Shown here piece after piece: positions 7,349-16,628 of a DNA stretch of 35,644 nt. The stretch's first letter is position 1. Each line of letters starts with the position of its first letter. The DNA is from Pseudomonadota bacterium. Lineage in GTDB: Bacteria; Bdellovibrionota_B; Oligoflexia; Oligoflexales; CAIYRB01. Location: assembly GCA_026390435.1 (NCBI GenBank), contig JAPLFY010000099.1, forward strand, positions 1-35,644. Reading direction: 5' to 3'. The position numbers were made by a program, and so were the translations under genes. The notes beneath the pieces were generated by a model, which saw only the letters and a list, made by a program, of their open reading frames with translations, was not told where the DNA came from and searched no databases.

Positions 7349-10282
7349 TTAATAAACCGATCCTGCCTCTGTCATGTCGACAATCGCCAAAAGAATTGTC
7401 GCCGGATTATCATCGTGTTTTATTAAATAACGTGCATTTATCGTCAAAATCCGACGCCCCAGATTTGGGATGTGCCGTTCAATGACAACTTTCTCAACCA
7501 GACACTGCTGAGGCAATGTACTCTCAAGCAGCAGCTTTAGCTCAGGCACATTAAACATCCCGTCCACAAGGTCGTAAATGAGCGCATGTTTCACCTGCCC
7601 ACTGCTGATCTTAAACTTGTCTAAAAATTTCTGATTAGCCATGACGACGCGCAGATCAGCGTCAAGAATCAATAGCTTTACAGGCACTGAATTCAGTAAA
7701 TCCGCGGTGTATGCTTGCGAGTTCTCTAAACTTTTAATCGTCTTCTTTTGGGCTGTGATATCAACCAACACTAAAACCGCCCCGTTGACCATTTTAGTCC
7801 CGGTAAGATAGGGGCGTATGCGCAGGTCATAATAATGCTGATCTGAATCAGAAATTTCTACCTCACATGAATGAAGCGCTTCAATAACGTCGCGTACCAC
7901 ACCCTCCAATTCGGGACGCTTGAATTGGGACATGAGTTGGGACACAGGCAAACCAACGGCCGATGATTTCAGCTTAAGGATCTTTTCTGCGGCCGGCGTC
8001 AGCATCCGGCACTTTAGATCATTGGAAATCATGATCAACGCAACCTGCCCACTCGAGACGGTATTAGCCAAATCATCGTACACTTGGCTCAGTTCTAGGT
8101 GACGCCGACGCATTTCCTCATTCAGGGTGTGCAGTTCCTCGTTGGCGGCCTGCGCTTCCTCTTTCGCGGTCTGCAACTCTTGATTGGTACTGAGCATCTC
8201 CTCATTACTGGACAGCAGTTCTTCACTAGCTGATTTTAACTGCTCATGCGCCGCCTGTTCCTTTTCCAGCAGATTATTGAGGTAGGCTTTAGTCTCAGCT
8301 AGTTCATTTAGCAGATGGGATAATCGCGCATCAGTTGCGGCATCAATATGTCCCGCTGCATCTGCAGTCGCCCCCAAAGGTCCAGGCCTTTGGTCGCGAA
8401 AAAGCACCACAAAGCATGATTGGGCACTGGCTGAGGTTTCAAAGGGAATCACTTCAATATGAACACTTTTGGACGCTCCATCTGGCGCTTTAAAAATCAG
8501 ATCATCTCGCCGCGCCGCTAATCCAGTTGCTGCCGCCTCATGAATTGCCAACCTTAGGTCTATCAACCACTCTGTTGGGGCCAACTTCAATAAATTGCAC
8601 GACGCCAACTCGCCTGGTTTATGCGTCAAATAATCGGAGGTCTGACCGAGAAATTGGAGGATCTCCATGTCATGGCTTATGACCACACCGCTCAAATTCC
8701 ATTGACTAATAATCGCCCGTCCGGCATCGGCCTTTACGCCATCTTCGAATGATGGGAGCTGGATCTGACTCATCTGCACTTGGTGCAGATGCCTGGTGCT
8801 TAAATGCTCCGCCGAAAAGTCTGGCGCCGCACTACGCGTGGCGCGGCGAGCAAATATTTTGCCCGTTTTGCCGTAGGCATCGAATAGATCCGATGATAAC
8901 CCCACCGCCTCAGCACCACCCAAGAAGAGAAAACCTTGAGATTCAAGACTGAAGTGAAAGGTCCCCAACACGCGCCGCTGTAATTCCCGACCAAAATAGA
9001 TCACTAGATTGCGGCAGCTAATTAAGTCTAGGCGCGAAAACGGCGGATCTTTAGCTACGTCATGCTGGGCGTATACACACATCTCACGAACGGCTTTGCT
9101 TATCTGGTAACTACCGTTCAAACGGACAAAAAACCTTGCGAGCCGCTCAGGGGATACATTTTTCACAGCATCCACACTGTAGATGCCCGCTCGCGCAATT
9201 GCGATAGCTTGCACGCTAATATCGGTCGCAAAGATACGGACTGGCCGCTTAATGGCAAGTTCATCGAAGGCCTCAACCAAGCATATGGCGATGGAGTAGG
9301 CCTCTTCGCCAGTGGCACACCCAGGCACCCAGATCCTTATCGCAGACTCAAGACCCTTCTTTATTATGATACCCGGCAAAACTTCTTTGCGTAGAGCATC
9401 AAATGCCTCGATATCGCGAAAGAAGCTGGTGACCTTGATCAAAATGTCTTCGTACAAGCTCTCCACCTCCACAGGATGCTCTGAGAGGTACCGAACATAA
9501 TCTTCAGGCTTAGTAATCTTCAAAAACCCCATGCGCCGCCTGATGCGGCGTTCAATCGTGGGGCGCTTATAACGCGTAAAATCTGTGCCCTTGGCACTGC
9601 GCAGCCATGACACCACAGGATCTACCGAGCTAAGGACGGGCTCCTCTGCTGGCGCTGACCCCGATTGCGCGGCAGGTTTCCAGCCATCATCACTCTTAGC
9701 CAGCGCGACCAACTCCTTGGCCATCAGCTCTGGAGCTAGGATAAAATCAACACCCAACTCGATCACAGCCTCAGGCATGGCGGGAAAAGCAGCTGTACTC
9801 GGCAGCTGCGCAAAGGTCACACCCCCCTCAAATTTAATGTCTGCTAAACCCGCCTTTCCGTCTGCGCCGTTCCCTGACAGAACAATTCCGATCGCCAAAT
9901 CATGCTGATAGTTAGCTAGCGATTGGAAAAGAGTATCGATAGGCTTAAATTGCTTCAAATCAGTTGGGTTATGCGGCGTAAGGCGGAAATAGCCGTTTAT
10001 CACCTCTACGTAGACATGAGCTGGTGCCGTATATACGTGATTTGGCTTAAGTGCTACGCCGTCAAGGGCTGTCGTCACTACCATGGACGTGACCCGCGAC
10101 AATAGTGCGGCTAAATGACTGGGCCGCGTGGGATCTAAGTGTTGGATCACCACGAAGGCCATTCCACTGTCGGCAGGGAAATGCTGCAGGAGCTTATTCA
10201 GCGCATCGAGACCACCAGCAGATGCTCCGATACCAACCACGCGCACAGGTATGTCTACCTGAATATTTAAGTCTAATGCCAT
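7349..10282 (-). CDS. CheB-CheR-PAS fusion sensor protein
   Basis: This 977-aa cytoplasmic protein has four parts. Residues about 12-190 are a CheB methylesterase domain with the catalytic triad S21 (GASAGG), H48 (QHLDPT) and D141 (GNGADG). From about 225 to 480 is a CheR methyltransferase with RRRM, the SAM-binding WVPGCATGEEAYS and LISCRNLVIYF. A long Glu/Leu-rich coiled coil follows (EELLSSNEEMLSTNQELQ). Two PAS domains occupy roughly the last 240 residues. There is no receiver at the front and no histidine kinase at the end, unlike many relatives. It probably couples PAS sensing to methylation and demethylation of chemoreceptor-like proteins. GAGGG precedes the ATG. No chemoreceptor or CheA gene is in the window. 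Confidence 0.93.
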   Translation of the reverse strand: MALDLNIQVDIPVRVVGIGASAGGLDALNKLLQHFPADSGMAFVVIQHLDPTRPSHLAALLSRVTSMVVTTALDGVALKPNHVYTAPAHVYVEVINGYFRLTPHNPTDLKQFKPIDTLFQSLANYQHDLAIGIVLSGNGADGKAGLADIKFEGGVTFAQLPSTAAFPAMPEAVIELGVDFILAPELMAKELVALAKSDDGWKPAAQSGSAPAEEPVLSSVDPVVSWLRSAKGTDFTRYKRPTIERRIRRRMGFLKITKPEDYVRYLSEHPVEVESLYEDILIKVTSFFRDIEAFDALRKEVLPGIIIKKGLESAIRIWVPGCATGEEAYSIAICLVEAFDELAIKRPVRIFATDISVQAIAIARAGIYSVDAVKNVSPERLARFFVRLNGSYQISKAVREMCVYAQHDVAKDPPFSRLDLISCRNLVIYFGRELQRRVLGTFHFSLESQGFLFLGGAEAVGLSSDLFDAYGKTGKIFARRATRSAAPDFSAEHLSTRHLHQVQMSQIQLPSFEDGVKADAGRAIISQWNLSGVVISHDMEILQFLGQTSDYLTHKPGELASCNLLKLAPTEWLIDLRLAIHEAAATGLAARRDDLIFKAPDGASKSVHIEVIPFETSASAQSCFVVLFRDQRPGPLGATADAAGHIDAATDARLSHLLNELAETKAYLNNLLEKEQAAHEQLKSASEELLSSNEEMLSTNQELQTAKEEAQAANEELHTLNEEMRRRHLELSQVYDDLANTVSSGQVALIMISNDLKCRMLTPAAEKILKLKSSAVGLPVSQLMSQFKRPELEGVVRDVIEALHSCEVEISDSDQHYYDLRIRPYLTGTKMVNGAVLVLVDITAQKKTIKSLENSQAYTADLLNSVPVKLLILDADLRVVMANQKFLDKFKISSGQVKHALIYDLVDGMFNVPELKLLLESTLPQQCLVEKVVIERHIPNLGRRILTINARYLIKHDDNPATILLAIVDMTEAGSVY

Positions 10283-10398
10283 TTGTAGGCCCTCGTTGAA
10301 CCATAAGTACTTGCAGTATGCTCATAAATATCTTCTTGAATCCCAAATTCCCAGTTTCTTTCCAGACAAATTTCGTCCCGCTGGAAGTACGCACTCAT
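10273..10398 (-). CDS. Candidate 41-aa ORF overlapping the CheB-CheR start
   Basis: On the minus strand an ATG at 10398 with GGTGG six bases upstream opens a 41-codon frame. It ends in TAG at 10275-10273, overlapping the first 10 bases of the CheB-CheR gene. The peptide begins MSAYFQRDEICLERNWEFG and ends in YGSTRAYKWH, an ordinary soluble-protein composition. The same frame stays open upstream for 33 more codons, to a stop at 10500-10498, so a longer protein starting at GTG 10443 is possible. It could be a small protein translationally coupled to the fusion, or a leader. I recognise no family, and chance cannot be excluded at this size. Confidence 0.35.
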   Translation of the reverse strand: MSAYFQRDEICLERNWEFGIQEDIYEHTASTYGSTRAYKWH

Positions 10399-10525
10399 AT
10401 TTTGCCACCAATCCCGCGCCAGTCTTAAGCGAAACTCAACCACACTATCACTGAGCTCATGCTTACTGCTAAAATTACGTAACTCCAGATACTCAGGTTA
10501 GACTTTCACGGCATAGGCGGATCAC

Positions 10526-12733
10526 TTGCTAAAAAAACGCATAGTCTTAATCGGAGGCGGTCACACACACGCCCTAGTGTTGCGTATGTGGGCTATGGCA
10601 CCGCGGCCAGGTACCGAAATCGTCTTAGTCAGCCCCGTGAATATGGCGGCTTACTCCGGAATGCTGCCTGGTAATATTGCAGGACATTATTCAGAGGCAG
10701 AGATGCACATTGATCTCCGCCGCCTAGCCCACGCTGCTGGCGCGATGTTCGTCGAGGCATCTGCCGAGGGCATAAATCTCACTAGCCGGACTGTCACCCT
10801 GAAATCTCGCCCCCCACTAAGCTTTGACCTTGCCTCAATCAATTTGGGCGGCAGTCCTAAGCTTGGTCTGATCCCCGGAGCTGAGCAGTGGGCCATCCCG
10901 GTCAAGCCGGTGCCACGTTTTCTAGCACACTGGCAAGAGTTGCTAAAAAGCGCAACCCGCTTAGCTAAACACCAGCAACTGCGCATTATCTTAGTTGGCG
11001 GCGGTGCTGGTGGCGTGGAATTAGCGTTATCGATGCGCCGTCGCCTCGGACCCGCCGCTGATATTACCGTGGTTCACAGCGGCAACACGCTCATGAGTAG
11101 CCATAATAAACGGGTCCAAAAAATACTCACTGGCGAATTACACCGCAAAGCAATCAAAGTGATCACCGGTGACGCTGCGGCTTTGGTCCGTCAGAATTCG
11201 CTCACCCTATCATCAGGACTAGAGTTGCCGTTTGACGCCATTTACGTAACCACTCAGGCTCAAGCACCACAGTGGTTCCGTGCGACAGGCCTTCAGTTAA
11301 CCGCACAGGGCTACTTAGCCGTTGATGAAAGTCTTCAGTCTATTAACGCACCCGGTGTCTTCGCCGCTGGCGACTGTGCCACGGTGATTGGCCAAGAGCG
11401 GCCTAGATCCGGTGTGTTCGCGGTGCGCCAGGGAGCACCACTTTTTCAGAATCTGATGTTAGCTCTGGAAGGCAAAGCCTTAAAAAAGGTCCACCTTCAG
11501 CGCGCATTCTTATCTTTAATTGGTACCGGCGATCACCGCGCCGTCGCTGCTCGCGGCGATTGGGCCACCAGCGGGGCCTGGATATGGCGCTGGAAACACG
11601 CTATCGACCAGCGCTTCATGACCAAGTTTAGCGATGTACCAGGTGCGCCCACCATGACGCCCCAGCAACCATCGCCCGCAGAACCCGAGCAGATGCGTTG
11701 CTTTGGCTGTGGCTCTAAAGTTGGAGCACCCGTCTTAACGGCAGCACTGGAAGAGCTTGCCACAAACTTCCCCGATGTGGTGCAGAATCAAAGTCTGGCC
11801 TGGGGTTTAAACGAGCGCGAAGACGTCAGCCAATGGACGCCGCCGCCTGGACTCCCGGTCCTGCAGTCCCTCGACTACCTCCCCGCTTTAGTCACCGATC
11901 CATTTATCGCCGCTCAAATCACCTGCAATCATGCCGTAAACGACATTTTTGCTAAGGGCGGTGAGGTCCACAACATCTTACTGCTGGCGGTACTCCCAGT
12001 CTCTGCCGCTCACTTATCAGCAGACCACTTGCGGCAGCTACTGGCTGGAGTTGCAACGCAGCTCCGCGCTTTTGGCGCCATGTTAGCCGGAGGGCATACC
12101 GCCGAAGGCGAGCGCCTAGCCATAGGCATCACGGCGAACGGCATACAGCGCGGCATCTCTCTTAGCAAAACCGGCGGCAAACCAGGCGATGCACTCATCC
12201 TAACCAAAGCTATAGGCACTGCCCTAATATTCGCCGGAGCCCAGCGCGGGCTTGCTCCCGCACCTAGTGTAGCCAGCGCCATATCTAGCATGCTGCAGTC
12301 GCAACACGGATTGGTTCCGCTACTGCGTCACTCAGAGGTACACGCCTGTACTGACGTCACAGGATTTGGTCTACTCGGTCATCTGTTGGAGATGCTGCGC
12401 GGCGAAACATTAAAGGCCATCCTAAATAGCCGCTCCGTGCCTTACCTAGAGGGTGCTAGGGCGTTAGCCGATGTCGGCATCCGCAGTAGTTTATTTGACA
12501 GCAACTACCAAATCGCTTCCGAGGTGAGCAGCAACGGCCTGAGCCAGAGCGAATGGGGTCTACTTTGTGACCCTCAGACATCCGGTGGCTTCCTTATAAG
12601 TGTCGCCCCTGAAGCTGCCGATGATCTGCTCGCGCAACTGCACCAATGCGGCATGAACCAGGCAGCTATCATTGGGCACTTGGCTGAGCGTGGGCCAATT
12701 GATGCGGCGATTGAGTTCCAGCCTGCGAACTAA
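10526..12733 (+). CDS. selD: NADH-dehydrogenase-like FAD oxidoreductase fused to selenide, water dikinase
   Basis: Residues 1-370 of this 735-aa protein form an NDH-2-like flavoprotein: FAD site IGGGHTH (9-15), NADH site GGGAGG (158-163) and FAD motif AGDC (281-284). Residues about 390-735 are SelD, which makes selenophosphate from selenide and ATP. The active site CFGCGSK gives C395 and K398, equivalent to E. coli C17 and K20. Supporting motifs are SLDYLPALVTDP, LAGGHT, TDVTGFGLLGH and DPQTSGG. The second Cys of the GCGCK motif is Ser here, and no Sec codon is seen. This fusion is known in other bacteria; the flavoprotein may supply reduced selenium. TTG is the start, with AGGCGG six bases upstream. 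No selA, selB, tRNA-Sec or selU lies in the window. Confidence 0.93.
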   Translation: MLKKRIVLIGGGHTHALVLRMWAMAPRPGTEIVLVSPVNMAAYSGMLPGNIAGHYSEAEMHIDLRRLAHAAGAMFVEASAEGINLTSRTVTLKSRPPLSFDLASINLGGSPKLGLIPGAEQWAIPVKPVPRFLAHWQELLKSATRLAKHQQLRIILVGGGAGGVELALSMRRRLGPAADITVVHSGNTLMSSHNKRVQKILTGELHRKAIKVITGDAAALVRQNSLTLSSGLELPFDAIYVTTQAQAPQWFRATGLQLTAQGYLAVDESLQSINAPGVFAAGDCATVIGQERPRSGVFAVRQGAPLFQNLMLALEGKALKKVHLQRAFLSLIGTGDHRAVAARGDWATSGAWIWRWKHAIDQRFMTKFSDVPGAPTMTPQQPSPAEPEQMRCFGCGSKVGAPVLTAALEELATNFPDVVQNQSLAWGLNEREDVSQWTPPPGLPVLQSLDYLPALVTDPFIAAQITCNHAVNDIFAKGGEVHNILLLAVLPVSAAHLSADHLRQLLAGVATQLRAFGAMLAGGHTAEGERLAIGITANGIQRGISLSKTGGKPGDALILTKAIGTALIFAGAQRGLAPAPSVASAISSMLQSQHGLVPLLRHSEVHACTDVTGFGLLGHLLEMLRGETLKAILNSRSVPYLEGARALADVGIRSSLFDSNYQIASEVSSNGLSQSEWGLLCDPQTSGGFLISVAPEAADDLLAQLHQCGMNQAAIIGHLAERGPIDAAIEFQPAN

Positions 12734-12779
12734 AGCAACTAAAATTACTTTTCTTACTTAAAAAGCGAACGCGTCTTCA

Positions 12780-12796
12780 CTTCGTTTAAAACGAAG
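12780..12796. promoter_or_regulatory. Perfect 8-bp inverted repeat, possible operator or hairpin
   Basis: CTTCGTTT (12780-12787) and AAACGAAG (12789-12796) flank a single A, 47 bp after selD ends and about 115 bp before the small secreted-protein gene. There is no downstream T-run, so an operator is as likely as a terminator. Confidence 0.35.
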
Positions 12797-12910
12797 GGCT
12801 AATTCGAAACTATCAATTTCCCTGAAGAAAACAGACCGGGTAACTTTAATGATGTGATCAATTTGTCCGATACTAGTTATGTAACCGCAGAAAAATTGGA
12901 GGTTAGTTAT

Positions 12911-13231
12911 ATGCGTTCGTTCATCTTGGCTTCTGCTCTCGGCATCAGTCTTATGTCTACCACCAATGTCGCATTTGCCAATGCACAACATAGCCGCGAT
13001 TCTTGGGCCAATTGGCGCAGTGTATGGACTGGAGATTTTTGGACACCCGGAAATTTTGGTGACTCACAACACATGAGTTGCGTAGCAGTTGATGGCTCGG
13101 ATGGCGGTCCCGAGTTCTGGGCAAGCGGTAACGGCGATCACGCAGCCCGCCAGGCCTATCAAAACTGCCTCGATTACGTCAACGTAGCCGACCGGAATCC
13201 AGCCTATATCCATGTGGAATGCGGCTACTGA
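12911..13231 (+). CDS. Small secreted protein of unknown function
   Basis: The ATG at 12911 is chosen over an upstream in-frame ATG because a strong GGAGG lies 9 bases before it and a textbook signal peptide follows (MRSFILASALGISLMSTTNV, cleavage after AFA). The 106-aa precursor gives a mature protein of about 80 residues. It is rich in Trp, Gly, Asp and Asn (SWANWRSVWTGDFW, GSDGGPEFW) with three cysteines (MSCVAV, YQNCLDY, VECGY). It looks like a compact extracytoplasmic protein. I recognise no family. It converges on purE with only 3 bp between the two stop codons. Confidence 0.8.
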   Translation: MRSFILASALGISLMSTTNVAFANAQHSRDSWANWRSVWTGDFWTPGNFGDSQHMSCVAVDGSDGGPEFWASGNGDHAARQAYQNCLDYVNVADRNPAYIHVECGY

Positions 13232-13234
13232 CGC

Positions 13235-13753
13235 TCACACATCGAGCTGCTGCAGCAGCACGTCGCTGTGCATTTTTGCCTTATAGGCGTCAAGCTTGAG
13301 AGCCAACTGCTGAGCTGACTCCGAGTCACCCGACGCCAAAATCTGCACCGCTAAAATCCCTGCATTAACTGCCCCGCCGATCGCTACGGTAGCCACAGGC
13401 ACACCCTTAGGCATCTGCACGATCGAATAGAGGGCATCGAGACCATTTAACTGAGTGATTGGGACAGGCACGCCAATCACTGGCAGTGACGTGTGGGCTG
13501 CCACCATCCCTGGTAGATGAGCTGCGCCGCCGGCACCGGCGATAATTACGGAAAACCCGTTCGCACGCGCACTTCTGGCGAACTCGCTCATCTCGACGGG
13601 AGTTCTGTGAGCAGAGACTACCCGAGCGTCTACAGTCACGCCAAATTCACGGAGAATGTGCACCGCACCCTCCATGACCGGTAGATCAGACTTGCTGCCC
13701 ATAATGACAGCTACTTTTGCAGATTCTTTGGATCCGGTTTTATTTTTAGACAC
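13235..13753 (-). CDS. purE: N5-carboxyaminoimidazole ribonucleotide mutase (class I PurE)
   Basis: PurE converts N5-CAIR to CAIR in de novo purine synthesis. The class I signatures are present: [16 protein letters not shown] and [13 protein letters not shown], plus [20 protein letters not shown] place the start at GTG 13753 (172 aa), which has GAGG six bases upstream and matches the usual length of about 165-170 residues. An ATG at 13792 would add 13 residues but has no ribosome site. The GTG lies 8 bp inside the purK 3' end, so translation is coupled. The order purK-purE is the reverse of the E. coli order. Confidence 0.93.
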   Translation of the reverse strand: MSKNKTGSKESAKVAVIMGSKSDLPVMEGAVHILREFGVTVDARVVSAHRTPVEMSEFARSARANGFSVIIAGAGGAAHLPGMVAAHTSLPVIGVPVPITQLNGLDALYSIVQMPKGVPVATVAIGGAVNAGILAVQILASGDSESAQQLALKLDAYKAKMHSDVLLQQLDV

Positions 13754-15053
13754 GGCTGACCTCGCCTGACAAAGATGATTGCCACGATGCAATAGCTGCT
13801 TTCACCGTATTCATTCTCTCGCTTAATTGAGCACTCGAAGTAGCAGTAATATTTACATGACCAAGTTTGCGCCCAGGGCGCGAGGCAGATTTTCCGTACC
13901 AGTAAGTGCGAATGCCGTCCGCCTCCATAGCAAACTCCTGTGACACCTGACCATCATACCCAATGGGACCTATGATGTTAATCATGGCAAAAAAATCGTC
14001 AGAGCGAGTGGATCCCAAGGGCAGATCTAAAATCGCCCGCCAGTGATTTTCAAATTGTGAAGTCTCGGCGGCATCGAGGGAAAAATGACCAGAATTATGC
14101 ACCCGCGGAGCAATCTCGTTGACACTTAAGCGCATATCCTGATCGACGAAAAACTCGACTGCGTAAGTCCCAGCGATACCAAGACTGTCGCCAATCGCTC
14201 TAGCATAGTTAAAAGCCGTAAGCTCCGTTTCAGCGGCGAGACCAAAGGTAGTCCCGGGCCCCTTCACTTCCGCGCAGACACCAGATTTCTGCAGCGTAAT
14301 GACTGCGGGATACTGCGCTATGTTGCCGCTTAGAGAGCGGGACGACACTACCGCAAGTTCAAAGGCGAACGGCACCAGAGTTTCCGCATAGACGTCGGAG
14401 CCAGATGCAAGTGCTCGCTCGACGAAAGGGATCGCCCTCGATAACTCGCTCCCGCTACCGCGATACACCAGAGTGCCGATCCCGTCGTAACCGCCACGTG
14501 CCCACTTAATCACACATCCTGCCGGAAATTTAGTTTTCAGCTGCGACAACCACTCTTCCACCGAAGCCTGCTGGACAGCCAGCGCGTCGAATGAAGCCGT
14601 GGGAATTCCAAGTTGTTGCAGGAGATGTTTCTGCTTCAGCTTATCACTGCACACCGCCATGACCTTAGCCGAAGGCTGAAGCTCAACATTCAAATGGTTG
14701 CGCTGCACAAAAGACTCAGCTGCTGCAATCGTCGCGGCAGGAGTCAATTCACTCTCAAATGTCAGCAATCCGACTTTGGCCAACAGACGCTCGATCGCCG
14801 CATGATCGGTAAGCGGAGCTATTTCTGCCTGGACGGCGGATTTTAAAACCGCCGGGTCCTGCCGACTCTGGGCCAACATATGCGGCTGATAACCGAGCTC
14901 GATCGCGGCGTCTGCCAGCAGCATCCCGAGCTGACCGCCACCGATGATGGCAACAGATTTATTATTAATTTTAGATGCTTGCATGTTTCCAGGAAGCTCA
15001 ATGGGAGCTGCAGTCGCACTACCAGATTCTGTCGCCACCTTTTTCACCGTCAC
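13746..15053 (-). CDS. purK: N5-carboxyaminoimidazole ribonucleotide synthase (PurK)
   Basis: PurK uses ATP and bicarbonate to carboxylate AIR to N5-CAIR, the substrate of the downstream PurE. This ATP-grasp enzyme shows [20 protein letters not shown] at the N-terminal Rossmann-like domain, [12 protein letters not shown] in the nucleotide-binding region, YAVEFFVD, and [27 protein letters not shown] near the catalytic end. Length is 435 aa from the GTG at 15053, which has GGAG seven bases upstream. An ATG 23 codons later (14984) begins closer to the conserved domain and would remove a Thr/Ala-rich extension, so the start is somewhat uncertain. It forms an overlapping operon with purE. Confidence 0.93.
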   Translation of the reverse strand: MTVKKVATESGSATAAPIELPGNMQASKINNKSVAIIGGGQLGMLLADAAIELGYQPHMLAQSRQDPAVLKSAVQAEIAPLTDHAAIERLLAKVGLLTFESELTPAATIAAAESFVQRNHLNVELQPSAKVMAVCSDKLKQKHLLQQLGIPTASFDALAVQQASVEEWLSQLKTKFPAGCVIKWARGGYDGIGTLVYRGSGSELSRAIPFVERALASGSDVYAETLVPFAFELAVVSSRSLSGNIAQYPAVITLQKSGVCAEVKGPGTTFGLAAETELTAFNYARAIGDSLGIAGTYAVEFFVDQDMRLSVNEIAPRVHNSGHFSLDAAETSQFENHWRAILDLPLGSTRSDDFFAMINIIGPIGYDGQVSQEFAMEADGIRTYWYGKSASRPGRKLGHVNITATSSAQLSERMNTVKAAIASWQSSLSGEVSRV

Positions 15054-15314
15054 GCCTGACTCCGGATCTAGGTCCTAATTCAAATATCATGATAGCGCTG
15101 AATACTGGACCGAATCCGTGCCTGCAAGCAACTTCTGACTGGACCACTGTCTGCCGTTAGTGACCGGTATCGAATCTGGCGAATTTATGATAAGTAGACG
15201 ATATCAGGAACAGAAAGCATTGATCACGACTTGGCGGCGTCTTCGCATCACCGCCCTCATGGCCAGACATGAGACCGCATGATTCCCGAAGCACCGCGAT
15301 CGACATAAGGCTTT

Positions 15315-16628
15315 ATGTATCGTCTACCTTTGGCTCTGCTATGTATGCTCATCGGCTCAGGTGGCCGCATTTACGCCGGTGAGTCGAATAAAGAACTCAG
15401 TTACGGCGAAGTCCTAACGGCTGGGCTGACGCGGTCGCTTGAGGCTCAGCGCGCGACCCTAGCGATACAGCTGGCTGCTGACGATAAACGGATCCTCAGC
15501 CATGAAAACGCCCCCCGCCTGACCCTTAACGCCAATTGGACGACGCCGCGCCCAGTGAGCGGCCTCGCCGTGTCAAATGCCCAGACCGGAGTCGACAGAG
15601 AACAGGTTTACTCGGCCCAGTTAGTGGCAACACTCTATGACTTCGGGCGTCACAGCACGAGGATGGAGCAAGCCGACTTTCAGGAACAGGTCCGCAAACT
15701 GGGTCACGCCGAAGTACTCGAAGCCCTACGCTACCGGATCGCCCGAGCGTATGCTGGCGTACTGGCGGCAGAGCGCATTGTGCAAATCAGCACCGAACAG
15801 GTTGCTGTTGAAGAGGGCAAGCTTAAGGACCAACGCCTTAACTACCAGAGAGGTCTAAGACCAGAAAGCGACGTAGTTATGGCCGAGGTCACCCTGGGCC
15901 GAGCTAATTTGTCACTAAGCTCCGCACATGCGGCAGCCAGGTCGGCGCGTTTGAGCCTCGGTCTACTGATTAGTGAAGCCGAGCAGCCCCTTTTGACTGC
16001 CGCAGTGCCAACCAAAAGCTTAACTCTGAACAGTCCGGAAACATGGCAGCGCATACTGACAAACTGGCGTGAGTTCAAAAAAGGGGCCGGACAACTTCGG
16101 CGCGAAACAGAGACAAATGCGCTGAAAAGCGACGAGGACCTAGTATCAGCGGTGCGGCGCCCCACTCTCCAGGGCACCGTCGATGCAACCAGAACAGGTA
16201 GCTGGACTGGCGCCCACCGAGAATTCTATACCGGCCGCCTTGGGCTCCGTTGGGATATCCCGTGGAACGGTATGGGACGCGACGAGACCGCACGCATAGG
16301 TACCCGCCGCATGGACATCGAGCTGCAAGAGCAAATTAACCGCAAAACTCGCATGGATTTAGATACAGTTGCCCGTGAACAGTTTCAGACTGCGCATTTA
16401 CAGCTGCAGCAGTTAAACGAACAATTGAAACTGGTGGCCCGCGAACAGGAACTAGTACGCCGGCGCTACCTCGCGGGAAAAGCCTCCGCACTGGAAGTGT
16501 CGACTGCAGAAACTGATTTATTAACGCAAAAATTAGCCTCAGTAACGCTACTTAACGCGATGGCCTTACGCGTGATCGATGTTGCTGAGGCTCGCGCCGA
16601 AACTTCCATTGAAGGGGTATTTCCATGA
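15315..16628 (+). CDS. TolC-type outer membrane efflux channel protein
   Basis: This 437-aa protein has a signal peptide (cleavage near IYAGES) and the repeated long amphipathic helices of the outer membrane factor family. Family-typical stretches are LSYGEVLTAGLTRSLEAQ, LRYRIARAYAGVLAAERIV and a second-half repeat with RRRYLAGKASALEVSTAETDLL. It should form the trimeric exit channel of the efflux pump encoded by the next two genes. AAGG precedes the ATG. Its stop overlaps the adaptor gene start by 4 bp (ATGA). The 261-bp spacer upstream, shared divergently with purK, presumably holds the operon promoter; no local regulator gene adjoins it. Confidence 0.9.
   Translation: MYRLPLALLCMLIGSGGRIYAGESNKELSYGEVLTAGLTRSLEAQRATLAIQLAADDKRILSHENAPRLTLNANWTTPRPVSGLAVSNAQTGVDREQVYSAQLVATLYDFGRHSTRMEQADFQEQVRKLGHAEVLEALRYRIARAYAGVLAAERIVQISTEQVAVEEGKLKDQRLNYQRGLRPESDVVMAEVTLGRANLSLSSAHAAARSARLSLGLLISEAEQPLLTAAVPTKSLTLNSPETWQRILTNWREFKKGAGQLRRETETNALKSDEDLVSAVRRPTLQGTVDATRTGSWTGAHREFYTGRLGLRWDIPWNGMGRDETARIGTRRMDIELQEQINRKTRMDLDTVAREQFQTAHLQLQQLNEQLKLVAREQELVRRRYLAGKASALEVSTAETDLLTQKLASVTLLNAMALRVIDVAEARAETSIEGVFP

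Noticed and set aside
10194-10394. 66-codon minus-strand ORF starting at GTG 10394
   Set aside because: It runs about 90 bp into the CheB-CheR gene in another frame. The neighbouring frame (ATG 10398) has the better ribosome site and ends at the gene start.
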